Shown here piece after piece: positions 27,296 to 36,823 of a DNA stretch of 64,000 nucleotides. Every line of letters begins with the position of its first letter. Position 1 is the stretch's first letter. Location of the stretch: positions 806,001 through 870,000 of the forward strand of contig NZ_CP139438.1 in assembly GCF_034258515.1 (NCBI RefSeq). The letters run 5' to 3'. Made by a program: the position numbers and the translations under genes. The DNA is from Pseudarthrobacter oxydans (GTDB lineage: Bacteria > Actinomycetota > Actinomycetes > Actinomycetales > Micrococcaceae). The notes beneath the pieces were generated by a model that was not told the DNA's origin, made no database searches, and saw nothing but the letters and a program-made list of their open reading frames with translations.

Positions 27296-28171
27296 ATGAG
27301 CCCCGCAAACGAAGTACGTAAGTCCAAGGCTGAGCGCACCGCGGAGGCGCGGGAAAAGGCGCGCCAGATCCGTGAAGCGCAGCTGAAGAAGGACAAGCGC
27401 AACAAGCTGCTCATCGGCTGGGGCATCGTGGCCGCCGTCGTCGCCATCCTGGCTGTCGTTGCGCTGGTGGTGACCACCAGCATCAGGCAGAACACCCCCA
27501 TCGCCGACCAGGGTCCGGTGCCGGCCAACGCCAACGTCAACGGCGGCGTGACCCTGCTGGCCAACTCCGAAGTGAAGAAGACGGACCCGGCCACGGTGGA
27601 CATGGCCAATCTTCCGGCCAAGCCTGAAACACAGCCCAACCCCGTGGTGGCGCCGGGGGCCGAGGCCGAAGCGGGACAGCCGGTCAAGGTCATTGCATAC
27701 ATCGACTTCATCTGCCCCGTTTGCCTCCGGTTCGAGGAAACATACAACGAGGCCCTGACCAGCCTTCGCAATGAAGGCAAGATCACTATGGAGTACCGGC
27801 CGCTGGGCTTCCTGGACCGCCAGTCCAGCACCAACTACTCCTCACGTTCCGCGAACGCCGCCGCGTGCGTTGCAGACAAGGCCCCCGGGAAGTACGCGGA
27901 TTACATCAATATCCTCTTCGACAACCAGCCCGCCGAGGGCGGAGCCGGCCTGTCTGATGACAAGTTGAAGTCCCTGGCCAGCGACGTTGGCGCAGACATC
28001 AACAGCTGCGTGGACGACAAGACTTTCCGTCCCTACGTCAAGTACTCCACCGACCTTGCCGCAAACTCCGGCATCTCGGGGACGCCCACCATCTTCATCG
28101 ACGGCAAGAAGTGGGACGGCGCCTCGGACCTGAACGCCGAGATCCAGGCGGCCATCGACGCCAAGGCCTAA
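27296..28171 (+). CDS. Membrane-anchored DsbA-like thiol-disulfide oxidoreductase
   Basis: A 291-residue protein. It has a charged, probably helical N-terminus (Lys/Arg/Glu-rich, residues 5-38), one membrane helix at about 41-65, then an extracytoplasmic thioredoxin-fold domain. The active site is CPVC in YIDFICPVCLRFEE (Cys140 and Cys143), and the cis-Pro loop is GISGTPTIFIDG. A second Cys pair (AACVADK and NSCVDDK) may form a structural disulfide. It probably oxidises or isomerises disulfides in exported proteins. Partners are unknown, with no VKOR gene nearby. It ends in a strong terminator. Confidence 0.9.
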   Translation: MSPANEVRKSKAERTAEAREKARQIREAQLKKDKRNKLLIGWGIVAAVVAILAVVALVVTTSIRQNTPIADQGPVPANANVNGGVTLLANSEVKKTDPATVDMANLPAKPETQPNPVVAPGAEAEAGQPVKVIAYIDFICPVCLRFEETYNEALTSLRNEGKITMEYRPLGFLDRQSSTNYSSRSANAAACVADKAPGKYADYINILFDNQPAEGGAGLSDDKLKSLASDVGADINSCVDDKTFRPYVKYSTDLAANSGISGTPTIFIDGKKWDGASDLNAEIQAAIDAKA

Positions 28172-28187
28172 GAGCCCAACGGCACAT

Positions 28188-28231
28188 CGGCGGCCCGTTC
28201 CGGATTCTTCCCGGAACGGGCCGCCGTCTTT
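28188..28231 (+). terminator. Terminator after the DsbA-like gene
   Basis: A perfect 16-bp stem (28188-28203 with 28211-28226) and a 7-base loop, followed by TCTTT. Confidence 0.92.
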
Positions 28232-28328
28232 AAGGCCGGTATGGGGCCTTGGCGCGGGCGTTTTTACCACCGGCGCCACTTGGGCTAACCTTATCTAGCG
28301 CCGTTCAGGCGCCAGCCCGCAGGGGCAC

Positions 28329-28405
28329 GCCTCCTTAGCTCAGTTGGCCAGAGCACCGCTCTTGTAAAGCGGGGGTCGTCGGTTCGAATCCGACAGGGGG
28401 CTCCA
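28329..28405 (+). tRNA. tRNA-Thr (anticodon TGT)
   Basis: A 77-base tRNA with encoded CCA. The acceptor arm GCCTCCT pairs with AGGGGGC (one G-U pair). The anticodon stem CCGCT/AGCGG encloses the loop CTTGTAA, giving TGT, which reads ACA threonine codons. The T arm has GGTTCGAATCC. It is a single tRNA gene, not part of a cluster. Confidence 0.97.
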
Positions 28406-28481
28406 CTACCCTCTCCTCTCCGGACGGCTAAGCTGGTTCTATCCCGAACATCAGCCTGCTGATAAAAGGAGTGTGGGTGCC

Positions 28482-28907
28482 ATGCCCAAGACCGGAAAGA
28501 ACGGCCACGCCCGCAAGGATGAGCTGCCCTCGACCCTGCAGCGCTCCGGGCGGAAGGCCCAGGACACGTTCGCCAAAACCTACGATTCAGCCCTTGAGAG
28601 CTACGACAATGACGAGCAAAGGGCCGCCCGGGCAGCCTACGCCTCGCTCAAGCACAGCTACGAGAAGGTGGGCGACCACTGGGAGCCGAAGGAAAAACGC
28701 GGCCCCTCGGACAAACGGGCCGAAGGGGGCGTGCGGTCCTCCGAGCCCACCGCGGGCGGCGTGAACGCGAACGCCTCGAAGGAACATCTCTATAAGCTCG
28801 CGCAGGAGCTGCACATCGACGGCCGTTCGAAGATGGACAAGGACGAACTGGTCAAAGCCATCCAGAAGGCCAACGATGCGGCTACGCGGAAGGCCCGCGG
28901 CTCGTAA
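28482..28907 (+). CDS. ChaB-family protein with Rho-N-like C-terminal domain
   Basis: A 141-residue basic protein. The N-terminal ~65 residues match ChaB (KDELPSTLQRSGRKAQDTFA and AAYASLKHSYEKVGDHWEPK). The C-terminal ~40 residues (KEHLYKLAQELHIDGRSKMD) look like the Rho-N/SAP-type helix pair that binds nucleic acid, followed by a Lys/Arg tail. ChaB proteins are poorly understood; a nucleic-acid-associated role is inferred from the second domain. ATG 28482 is chosen because AAAGGAG lies 10 bases upstream; a GTG at 28473 would sit against that site. Confidence 0.82.
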   Translation: MPKTGKNGHARKDELPSTLQRSGRKAQDTFAKTYDSALESYDNDEQRAARAAYASLKHSYEKVGDHWEPKEKRGPSDKRAEGGVRSSEPTAGGVNANASKEHLYKLAQELHIDGRSKMDKDELVKAIQKANDAATRKARGS

Positions 28908-29005
28908 TTTCCCTTCTGCCTGCCCTTGCCGTACAGCCCCTGCAGGGTGTCGAATCAGAGGACATGTTCAGCCCGGTTGGATGGCGAAGGCGCCAGGAGG
29001 TTCCC

Positions 29006-31177
29006 ATGTCGGTCAGAGGCACCAAGGACTCAGCCAGGACAGCGGCCGGAAGGAACGGACCCGAGTCCCGACGTGCCGATGCCTCCGCCGGAATCGCAGC
29101 AGAGGAGCCCGCCAAAATCCGGAACGTGGCGCTTGTAGGCCATTCAGGTGCCGGGAAGACCATGCTGATCGAGGCGCTGCTCGCTGCCAACGGCATGATC
29201 ACCCGCAAGGGATCCATTCCGGACGGGACCACCGTCAGCGATTCCGACCCCGCCGCGGTCCACCAGCAGCGCTCAGTGACCCTGTCGCTGGTGCCGCTGC
29301 TGGTTGACGGCATCAAAGTGAACCTCCTGGACACCCCGGGTTACCCGGATTTCATCGGCGAACTCCGTGCAGGACTCCGCGCCGCGGATGCCGCCCTGTT
29401 CGTGGTGTCCGCGGTCGACGGAATCGACGCCACCACCACCGCGCTGTGGGATGAATGCGAGCACATGCGCCTGCCCCGTGCCGTCGCCATCACCCGCATG
29501 GACCACCCGCGGGCAGATTACGACGGCGTCCTGGCCGCCTGCCGGAAGTCCTTCGGCGAGGGCGTCCTGCCGCTGTACGTTCCGGTCCGGACGGGCGCTG
29601 AGGTCACCGGCCTGCTCGGCCTGCTGTCCGGGACGGTCAGCGATTACTCATCCGGGGAGCTGTCCGCAACGATGCGCGAAGCGACCCCCGACGAACTTGC
29701 GGCCGTCGGTGCCGCCAGGGGGGACCTCATCGAGGGGATCATCGGCGAGAGCGAAGACGAAACCCTGATGGACCGCTACCTGGCAGGCGAGGACATCGAA
29801 ACCGACGTCCTTGTCGCTGACCTGGAAACCGCCGTCGAGCGCGGGTCCTTTTTCCCCGTCCTGTCCACGTCGGCCGTCAGCGGACTGGGGACCGCGGAAC
29901 TGGTGGAGGTCCTGGTCCGGGCCTTCCCGCCTCCGTCGGACGGCCGGGTGCCCGAGGTGACGGACCTGGCGGGCGCGCCCGCCGGGCCCTTGTCCTGCGA
30001 TCCGGAGGGCCAGTTGGCGGCAGAGGTGGTCCGCACCTCCATCGACCCGTTCCTGGGCCGGATCTGCCTGGTCCGGGTTTTCTCCGGCACGCTCCGGGAG
30101 GATGCTCCGGTGCACGTTACCGGCCAGGGCCTGGCCGACCGCGGCCACCAGGACCACGACACGGACGAACGCGTTACGCACCTCTACTCCCCGCTCGGTG
30201 CCTCGCTGCGGCCTGTCCCGCACTGCGTGGCGGGGGACATTTGCGCGGTGGCGAAACTGGGAAGCGCCGAAACCGGAGACACCATCTCCGGCCGGGACCG
30301 GCCGCTGCTGCTGGCCACCTGGGAGATGCCCGAGCCGCTGCTGCCCGTGGCCGTGGAGGCTGATTCGCGCAGTGACGAAGACGCCCTGGCGCGCAGCCTG
30401 GGGAAGATCGCGGCCGGCGATCCCACCTTGCGGGTGGAACGGAACCAGGAAACGCATCAGCTCGTCCTTTGGTGCATGGGGGAGGCCCACGCCGAGGTGG
30501 TGCTGGACAGGTTGCGGGACCAGGGCGTGAAGCTGCATACGGTGGACGTGGTGACGCCCTTGCGTGAAACTTTCTCGGCCCCCGCCGCCGGCCATGGGCG
30601 GCACGTCAAGCAGTCCGGCGGCCACGGGCAATATGCTGTCTGCGATATTGACGTGGAACCCCTGCCACGCGGCGGGGGCTTCGAATTCGTGGACAGGACG
30701 GTGGGCGGCGTGATCCCGGGGACGTTCATCCCGTCCGTGGAGAAGGGCGTCCGTGCCCAGATGGAAAAGGGGGTCAGCGCGGGCTTCCCGGTGGTGGACC
30801 TGCGGGTGACGCTCACGGGAGGCAAAGCGCACAGCGTGGATTCCTCCGATGCCGCATTCCAGGCCGCCGGGGCGCTGGCCCTGCGCGAGGCGGCGGCAGC
30901 AGGGCGGATCCAACTCCTGGAGCCGGTGTCATCGGTGGTCATCACTGTGACGGACGAGCACGTGGGGTCCGTGATGAGTGACTTGTCCGCCAGGCGCGGC
31001 AGGCTCACCGGAACCACCTCCTCCGGTGACGGCCTGACCGAAATCAGCGCTGAAGTCCCGGACCAGGAACTGCTGCGCTATGCCGTCGATTTGCGGGCCC
31101 TCACCGCGGGATCCGGGCGCTTCCGCCGCCGGTACCTGCGGCATGATCCGGTACCCGCCAGCTTCAGCACCCCGTAG
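29006..31177 (+). CDS. Elongation factor G-like GTPase (EF-G2 / FusA2 type)
   Basis: A 723-residue translational GTPase homolog with EF-G domain order I-V. The P-loop is LVGHSGAGKTMLIEALL, G3 is VNLLDTPGYPDF, and the switch I region reads HQQRSVTLS where EF-G has RGIT. G4 reads ITRMDHP instead of NKMD, so the guanine-specificity Asn and Lys are both replaced. Domain IV has GHGRHVKQSGGHGQYAVCDI. The start ATG 29006 has AGGAGG 5 bases upstream; the frame extends back to 28964 without a site. A regulatory or non-canonical role is more likely than being the housekeeping factor. An MFS gene follows after 11 bases. Confidence 0.9.
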   Translation: MSVRGTKDSARTAAGRNGPESRRADASAGIAAEEPAKIRNVALVGHSGAGKTMLIEALLAANGMITRKGSIPDGTTVSDSDPAAVHQQRSVTLSLVPLLVDGIKVNLLDTPGYPDFIGELRAGLRAADAALFVVSAVDGIDATTTALWDECEHMRLPRAVAITRMDHPRADYDGVLAACRKSFGEGVLPLYVPVRTGAEVTGLLGLLSGTVSDYSSGELSATMREATPDELAAVGAARGDLIEGIIGESEDETLMDRYLAGEDIETDVLVADLETAVERGSFFPVLSTSAVSGLGTAELVEVLVRAFPPPSDGRVPEVTDLAGAPAGPLSCDPEGQLAAEVVRTSIDPFLGRICLVRVFSGTLREDAPVHVTGQGLADRGHQDHDTDERVTHLYSPLGASLRPVPHCVAGDICAVAKLGSAETGDTISGRDRPLLLATWEMPEPLLPVAVEADSRSDEDALARSLGKIAAGDPTLRVERNQETHQLVLWCMGEAHAEVVLDRLRDQGVKLHTVDVVTPLRETFSAPAAGHGRHVKQSGGHGQYAVCDIDVEPLPRGGGFEFVDRTVGGVIPGTFIPSVEKGVRAQMEKGVSAGFPVVDLRVTLTGGKAHSVDSSDAAFQAAGALALREAAAAGRIQLLEPVSSVVITVTDEHVGSVMSDLSARRGRLTGTTSSGDGLTEISAEVPDQELLRYAVDLRALTAGSGRFRRRYLRHDPVPASFSTP

Positions 31178-31188
31178 CCGCACCTGCC

Positions 31189-32442
31189 ATGAACGACGCA
31201 GCCAGGAAGATCCAGCGCGTCTACCTGACGCTGACCCTGGGAAACACCCTGGCGGCCTCGTTCATCTGGGGCATCAACACGCTCTTCCTGCTGGATGCGG
31301 GCCTAAGCAACCTGGAGACCTTTGCCGCGAATGCCTTCTTTACGGCCGGCATGGTGCTGTTCGAGGTGCCGACCGGAGTAGTGGCGGACAGTTGGGGCCG
31401 CCGGGTTTCCTTCCTGCTGGGCACACTCACGCTGGCCGGGTCCACCTTCCTGTACTACCTGCTGTGGCAGTTTTCAGCCCCGTTCTGGTGGTGGGCCGTG
31501 GTCTCGGTCCTGCTGGGCCTGGGCTTCACCTTCTTCTCCGGCGCAGTGGAGGCCTGGCTGGTGGACGCCCTGAGTTTCGCCGGTTACGAAGGCGGGCTGG
31601 AAACGGTGCTTGGCCGGGGGCAGATGGTCTCCGGCGTTGCCATGCTGGCGGGCTCCGTGGCCGGCGGGGTCATTGCCCAGGCCAGCAACCTCGGTGTTCC
31701 GTTCCTCGTTCGGGTGGGCGTGCTCACCGCCATGTTCGCCGTGGCCTTCCTGCTCATGCACGACGTCGGCTTCACGCCTGAACGTTCGGCCCATCCGCTG
31801 CAGGCCACCCGGGCAGTATTGCGGGCATCCGTGGACAACGGACTGAAGAACCCGCCCGTCCGCTTCATCATGCTGGCGGCCCCGTTCACCGAAGGGGTGG
31901 GCATCTACGTTTTCTATGCCCTGCAGCCCTACCTGCTTCAGCTTTTCGGAGACCCGCGGGCCTATGCCATAGCGGGCCTGGCGGCGGCCCTGGTGGCAGG
32001 AGCGGACGTCGTCGGCGGATGGATGGCGCCCCGGGTCCGGAAACTGGTCCGGCGGCGGACCAGCGTGCTGATAGCCACGAACGTGGCCAGTGCACTCATC
32101 CTGGTGGTGCTCATGTTCACCAGCGTCTTCTGGCTGGCGTTGGTGCTCCTGGCACTCTGGGCAATCGTGTCCTCGGCCGGCACGCCCGTCCGGCAGGCAT
32201 ATCTGAACGACATGATTGCCTCGAAGCAGCGTGCCACAGTGCTGAGCTTCGATTCCCTGCTGGGCTCGGCCGGGGGAGTGGTGGTGCAGCCGCTGCTCGG
32301 CCGGACCGCGGACCTCTACGGCTACCCGGCTTCACTGGCCGTGGGTGGGGCAGTGCAACTGATTGCGGCTCCCTTTATCCTGCTCAGCCGTCGGCAGCGC
32401 TCGCCGGCGGATGTTGCTACCGGAGTCGCGGCAGCGCCCTGA
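31189..32442 (+). CDS. MFS transporter (12-TM type)
   Basis: A 417-residue integral membrane protein with about 12 hydrophobic segments. The family A-loop signature appears as GVVADSWGRRVSFLLGTLTL after helix 2. It resembles MFS_1 drug or metabolite exporters; the substrate cannot be told. It begins 11 bases after the EF-G-like gene, so co-transcription is likely, though no functional link is known. The araBDA control region lies downstream. Confidence 0.85.
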   Translation: MNDAARKIQRVYLTLTLGNTLAASFIWGINTLFLLDAGLSNLETFAANAFFTAGMVLFEVPTGVVADSWGRRVSFLLGTLTLAGSTFLYYLLWQFSAPFWWWAVVSVLLGLGFTFFSGAVEAWLVDALSFAGYEGGLETVLGRGQMVSGVAMLAGSVAGGVIAQASNLGVPFLVRVGVLTAMFAVAFLLMHDVGFTPERSAHPLQATRAVLRASVDNGLKNPPVRFIMLAAPFTEGVGIYVFYALQPYLLQLFGDPRAYAIAGLAAALVAGADVVGGWMAPRVRKLVRRRTSVLIATNVASALILVVLMFTSVFWLALVLLALWAIVSSAGTPVRQAYLNDMIASKQRATVLSFDSLLGSAGGVVVQPLLGRTADLYGYPASLAVGGAVQLIAAPFILLSRRQRSPADVATGVAAAP

Positions 32443-32559
32443 ACAATGCCCGTAAGCCATGCCCGGGACAGCAGGGGGCGAAGTGCCGCGGGCGCCTAAC
32501 GTACGTGAGGGACCCCCGGGTCCCGGACGTGATCCGGAACCGGTCAATATAGATGAATT

Positions 32560-32573
32560 TGTGAACGCTAACA
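32560..32573. promoter_or_regulatory. Arabinose operator O1 (LacI-type)
   Basis: TGTGAACGCTAACA is a LacI-family operator with a central CG. It is the exact reverse complement of the site at 32626-32639, and the centres are 66 bp apart. The likely ligand is the LacI-family protein encoded at 36824. Confidence 0.8.
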
Positions 32574-32603
32574 AGAGTGTCCTCGCGGAAACTCCGAAAA
32601 CCT

Positions 32604-32630
32604 TTGACCTCATTGACTTCTTCTTTGTTA
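32604..32630 (+). promoter_or_regulatory. Probable araBDA promoter
   Basis: TTGACC at 32604 and TTGACT at 32613 are candidate -35 boxes just ahead of the second operator. The -10 match is weak for both (GTTAGC or CACACT). Overlap with the operator would make simple repression work. Confidence 0.5.
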
Positions 32631-32639
32631 GCGTTCACA
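32626..32639. promoter_or_regulatory. Arabinose operator O2 (LacI-type)
   Basis: TGTTAGCGTTCACA is an inverted copy of O1 and lies over the promoter or transcription start of araB. Confidence 0.8.
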
Positions 32640-32717
32640 CTTGCTGCAGCACTTAGCTCGACCCTGACCCTACAAAACCGGTAATGAGGCCTCTGCCTCC
32701 CGGATGGAGGCAACCCC

Positions 32718-34478
32718 ATGCCAGCTGCGTTGTTCACTTCCAGCTCCGACGTCCACCCCGACCACTGCGTGATCGGGGTGGACTACGGAACCCTGTCAGG
32801 CCGTGCCGTGGTGGTGCGGGTCCGCGACGGCAAGGAGCTCGGCAGCGCCGTCCATGAGTATCCCCATGCAGTGGTGACCGGCTCCCTGCCCAAAGACGTG
32901 GCGGGCGACGACGGAGCACGGCTTCCCGGGGAATGGGCGCTTCAGGTGCCCAACGACTACAGGGACGTCCTGCGCATAGCCGTTCCCGCCGCGGTGGCCG
33001 CCGCGGGGATCGACCCGGCCGCCGTCGTCGGTATTGCCACCGACTTCACCGCCTGCACCATGGTGCCCGTCAAGGCCGATGGCACGCCCCTGAACGAATT
33101 GCCGGGCTATGCCAACCGGCCGCATGCCTACGTGAAGCTCTGGCGCCACCACGCCGCCCAAGGGCAGGCCGACCGGATCAACCGGCTGGCCGCCGAACGG
33201 GGCGAAGAGTGGCTTCCGCGGTACGGGGGCCTGATCTCCTCCGAGTGGGAGTTCGCCAAAGGCCTGCAGCTGCTGGAAGAGGATTCGGAGGCCTACGCCG
33301 CCATGGACCACTGGGTGGAGGCGGCCGACTGGATCGTCTGGCAGCTGTGCGGCCGCTACGTCCGCAACGCCTGCACCGCCGGCTACAAGGGCATCTACCA
33401 GGACGGGCGGTATCCCTCGGCGGATTTCCTGGCCGCCCTGAACCCGGACTTCAAGGACTTTGTCAGTTCCAAGCTGGAGCACGCCATCGGGCGGCTGGGG
33501 GACGCCGCCGGCACCCTGACGGCGGAGGCGGCAGCCTGGACCGGGCTGCCGGAGGGCATCGCCGTGGCCGTGGGAAACGTTGACGCCCACGTCACGGTCC
33601 CTGCCGCCAAGGCAGTGGAAGCCGGCCAGCTGGTGGCCATCATGGGCACCTCCACCTGCCACGTCATGAACGGCAACGAACTGCGGGAAGTGCCGGGAAT
33701 GTGCGGGGCAGTGGACGGCGGCATCGTGCCGGGCCTGTGGGGCTACGAGGCCGGGCAGTCCGGCGTGGGGGACATCTTCGGCTGGTTCACCAAGTACGGC
33801 GTCCCGCCCGAATACCACCAGGCTGCCAGGGACGGCGGGCTGGGGATCCATGAGTACCTCACCGAACTGGCGTCGCGGCAGGCCATCGGGGAGCACGGCC
33901 TGATCGCACTCGACTGGCACTCGGGCAACCGCTCGGTGCTGGTGGACCATGAGCTGTCCGGCATCGTGGTGGGCCAGACCCTCGCCACCAGGCCCGAGGA
34001 CACCTACCGCGCCCTGCTGGAAGCCACGGCCTTCGGAACCCGCACCATCGTGGACGCCTTCCGCGACGCCGGGGTTCCGGTCAGGGAATTCATCGTGGCC
34101 GGCGGCCTGCTCAAGAACAGGCTCCTGATGCAGATCTACGCGGACGCCACCGGCCTTCAGCTGTCCACCATCGGCTCGGAGCAGGGTCCGGCCCTGGGAT
34201 CCGCCATCCACGCCGCCGTCGCCGCCGGAGAATACGCTGACATCCGGGAAGCTGCCGCCGCCATGGGTTCCGAACCCGGTGAGGTCTACACGCCCATCCC
34301 GGAAAACGTGGCCGCTTACGAGGAACTCTTCCAGGAGTACAAGGCCCTGCACGACTACTTTGGCCGCGGCGGCAACGACGTGATGCACCGGCTCAAGGCC
34401 ATCCAGCGCAAAGCTGCCCGGACCGCCCTGCCCGGTGCCGGCTCCGCCGCCGAAACGGCCGTGGAGGTGTCCGCATGA
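32718..34478 (+). CDS. araB: Ribulokinase
   Basis: A 586-residue FGGY-family kinase that phosphorylates L-ribulose to L-ribulose-5-phosphate. Motifs are VIGVDYGTLSGRAVVVRV, IATDFTACTMVPV with the TDFT stretch typical of AraB, TSTCHVMNGNELREVPGMCG, and the adenosine loop IVAGGLLKNRLLMQIYADAT. It is the first gene of the operon araB-araD-araA-araR, under the twin operators upstream. Its last 4 bases overlap the araD start (ATGA). Confidence 0.96.
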   Translation: MPAALFTSSSDVHPDHCVIGVDYGTLSGRAVVVRVRDGKELGSAVHEYPHAVVTGSLPKDVAGDDGARLPGEWALQVPNDYRDVLRIAVPAAVAAAGIDPAAVVGIATDFTACTMVPVKADGTPLNELPGYANRPHAYVKLWRHHAAQGQADRINRLAAERGEEWLPRYGGLISSEWEFAKGLQLLEEDSEAYAAMDHWVEAADWIVWQLCGRYVRNACTAGYKGIYQDGRYPSADFLAALNPDFKDFVSSKLEHAIGRLGDAAGTLTAEAAAWTGLPEGIAVAVGNVDAHVTVPAAKAVEAGQLVAIMGTSTCHVMNGNELREVPGMCGAVDGGIVPGLWGYEAGQSGVGDIFGWFTKYGVPPEYHQAARDGGLGIHEYLTELASRQAIGEHGLIALDWHSGNRSVLVDHELSGIVVGQTLATRPEDTYRALLEATAFGTRTIVDAFRDAGVPVREFIVAGGLLKNRLLMQIYADATGLQLSTIGSEQGPALGSAIHAAVAAGEYADIREAAAAMGSEPGEVYTPIPENVAAYEELFQEYKALHDYFGRGGNDVMHRLKAIQRKAARTALPGAGSAAETAVEVSA

Positions 34479-35203
34479 GTGCAGGGAATGGAACCGGAAC
34501 CGGGATCCTGGAAACCATCGCCCGGGTCCGTGAAGAAGTGTGCGCGCTGCATGCCGAGCTGACCCGCTACGAACTGGTGGTGTGGACCGCGGGCAACGTT
34601 TCCGCCCGGGTGCCGGGCACCGACCTGATGGTCATCAAGCCCTCCGGGGTCGCCTACCAGGACCTGACCCCGGAGCAGATGATCGTGACCGACCTGCACG
34701 GCACGCCCGTCAGGGGCACCAACGTCGGTGGCGGCGGCACGGTGGACTGGGGCAACCCGCCGCTGTCTCCGTCGTCGGACACAGCAGCGCACGCCTACGT
34801 CTACCGGCACATGCCGGAGGTGGGCGGCGTGGTGCACACCCACTCCACCTACGCCACCGCCTGGGCTGCGAGGGGGGAGGCCATCCCGTGCGTGCTGACC
34901 ATGATGGGCGATGAGTTCGGCGGCTCCATCCCGGTGGGCCCGTTCGCGCTGATCGGCGACGACTCGATCGGCCACGGGATCGTGGAGACGCTGAAGAACT
35001 CCAATTCACCGGCTGTCCTGATGCAGAACCACGGTCCCTTCACCATCGGCAAGGACGCCCGCTCCGCCGTGAAGGCCGCCGTGATGTGTGAGGAGGTGGC
35101 CCGCACCGTCCACATTTCCAGGCAGCTGGGCGAGCCCCTGCCCATCGACCAGGGCTCCATCGACTCCCTCTATGCCCGCTACCAGAACGTCTACGGCCAA
35201 TAA
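34475..35203 (+). CDS. araD: L-ribulose-5-phosphate 4-epimerase
   Basis: A 242-residue class II aldolase/epimerase that converts L-ribulose-5-phosphate to D-xylulose-5-phosphate. It has GNVSARVPGTDLMVIKPSGV. The zinc-binding HTH lies in GVVHTHSTYATAWAARG with a third His in MQNHGPFTIG. The SSDTAAHAYVYRHMPE stretch carries the family Asp and His. It is coupled to araB by a 4-base overlap and followed 51 bases later by araA. Confidence 0.96.
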   Translation: MSAGNGTGTGILETIARVREEVCALHAELTRYELVVWTAGNVSARVPGTDLMVIKPSGVAYQDLTPEQMIVTDLHGTPVRGTNVGGGGTVDWGNPPLSPSSDTAAHAYVYRHMPEVGGVVHTHSTYATAWAARGEAIPCVLTMMGDEFGGSIPVGPFALIGDDSIGHGIVETLKNSNSPAVLMQNHGPFTIGKDARSAVKAAVMCEEVARTVHISRQLGEPLPIDQGSIDSLYARYQNVYGQ

Positions 35204-35254
35204 AAAGCACAGGCCAGTAATCCAGCGCCGCCACATCACTTCCCAGGAGAATCC

Positions 35255-36775
35255 ATGAGCACCGCAGCAAACACTTCCCTCGACGGCTACGAGGTCTGGT
35301 TCCTCACCGGCAGCCAGCACCTGTACGGGGAGGAAGTCCTCAAGCAGGTGGCCGCCCAGTCCCAGGAGATCGCCAACCAGCTCAACGCCAATTCCGCCGT
35401 CCCGGTCAGGATTGTCTGGAAGCCTGTCCTCACGGATTCGGACGCCATCCGGCGCACGGCCCTGGAAGCGAACTCGGATGATTCCGTGATCGGTGTAACC
35501 GCCTGGATGCACACGTTCAGCCCGGCCAAGATGTGGATCCAGGGCCTGGACCTGCTGCGCAAGCCGCTGCTGCACCTGCACACCCAGGCCAACCGGGACC
35601 TGCCGTGGGCGGACATCGACTTCGACTTCATGAACCTGAACCAGGCCGCGCATGGAGACCGCGAGTTCGGGTACATCCAGTCCCGCCTGGGCATCGCCCG
35701 GAAGACCGTCGTCGGGCACGTCTCCAACCCTGACGTGGCACGCCAGGTGGGTTCCTGGCAGCGGGCCGCCGCCGGATGGGCCGCAGTCCGCACCCTGAAG
35801 CTGACCCGCTTCGGCGACAACATGCGCAACGTCGCCGTCACCGAAGGCGACAAGACCGAGGCGGAGCTGCGCTTCGGCGTCGCCGTGAACACGTGGTCCG
35901 TCAACGAGCTCGCCGAGGCCGTGCACGGCGCGGCGGAGGCCGACGTCGACGCCTTGGTGGCGGAATATGAGGACCTTTACGACGTGGTGCCGGAGCTCCG
36001 CGCAGGCGCGGCCAGGCATGAATCGCTGCGGTACGGGGCCCGGATCGAACTCGGCCTGCGCAGCTTCCTGGAGGCCAACGGCTCCGCCGCGTTCACCACG
36101 TCCTTCGAGGACCTGGGCGCCCTGCGCCAACTTCCCGGCCTCGCGGTGCAGAGGCTCATGGCCGCCGGGTACGGCTTCGGCGCCGAAGGCGACTGGAAGA
36201 CCGCCATCCTGGTCCGCGCCGCGAAGGTGATGGGCGCAGGCCTGCCCGGCGGTGCCTCGCTCATGGAGGACTACACCTACCACCTGGAACCCGGGTCCGA
36301 GAAGATCCTGGGCGCGCACATGCTGGAAGTCTGCCCTTCACTCACGGCATCGAAGCCGCGCCTGGAAATCCACCCGCTGGGCATCGGCGGCAAGGAAGAC
36401 CCGGTCCGCCTGGTGTTCGACGCCGATGCCTCCCCGGGCGTCGTCGTCGCCCTGTCCGACATGCGGGACCGTTTCCGCCTGGTGGCAAACGCCGTCGACG
36501 TCGTTCCCCTGGAGCAGCCGCTGCCCAACCTGCCCGTGGCCCGCGCCCTGTGGGAGCCCAAGCCGGACTTCGCAACCTCCGCCGCGGCATGGCTCACCGC
36601 CGGCGCCGCCCACCATACCGTTCTCTCCACCCAGGTGGGCATGGCAGTGTTCGAGGACTTCGCCGAGATCGCCAAAACCGAACTGCTGACCATTGACGAA
36701 GGCACCTCCATCCGGCAGTTCAAGAAGGACCTCAACTGGAACGCCGCCTACTACAAGCTGGCCGGCGGGATCTGA
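35255..36775 (+). CDS. araA: L-arabinose isomerase
   Basis: A 506-residue enzyme that converts L-arabinose to L-ribulose. It has [20 protein letters not shown] at the N-terminus, then [35 protein letters not shown] and [13 protein letters not shown], all characteristic of AraA. The start ATG has a CAGGAGA site. It completes the arabinose-to-xylulose-5-phosphate route with AraB and AraD. No arabinose transporter is encoded in the operon. Confidence 0.97.
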   Translation: MSTAANTSLDGYEVWFLTGSQHLYGEEVLKQVAAQSQEIANQLNANSAVPVRIVWKPVLTDSDAIRRTALEANSDDSVIGVTAWMHTFSPAKMWIQGLDLLRKPLLHLHTQANRDLPWADIDFDFMNLNQAAHGDREFGYIQSRLGIARKTVVGHVSNPDVARQVGSWQRAAAGWAAVRTLKLTRFGDNMRNVAVTEGDKTEAELRFGVAVNTWSVNELAEAVHGAAEADVDALVAEYEDLYDVVPELRAGAARHESLRYGARIELGLRSFLEANGSAAFTTSFEDLGALRQLPGLAVQRLMAAGYGFGAEGDWKTAILVRAAKVMGAGLPGGASLMEDYTYHLEPGSEKILGAHMLEVCPSLTASKPRLEIHPLGIGGKEDPVRLVFDADASPGVVVALSDMRDRFRLVANAVDVVPLEQPLPNLPVARALWEPKPDFATSAAAWLTAGAAHHTVLSTQVGMAVFEDFAEIAKTELLTIDEGTSIRQFKKDLNWNAAYYKLAGGI

Positions 36776-36823
36776 TCCCGTGGCACGGCTGAGCTCCCGG
36801 CCCCTGCCACGGACTAGAACGCC

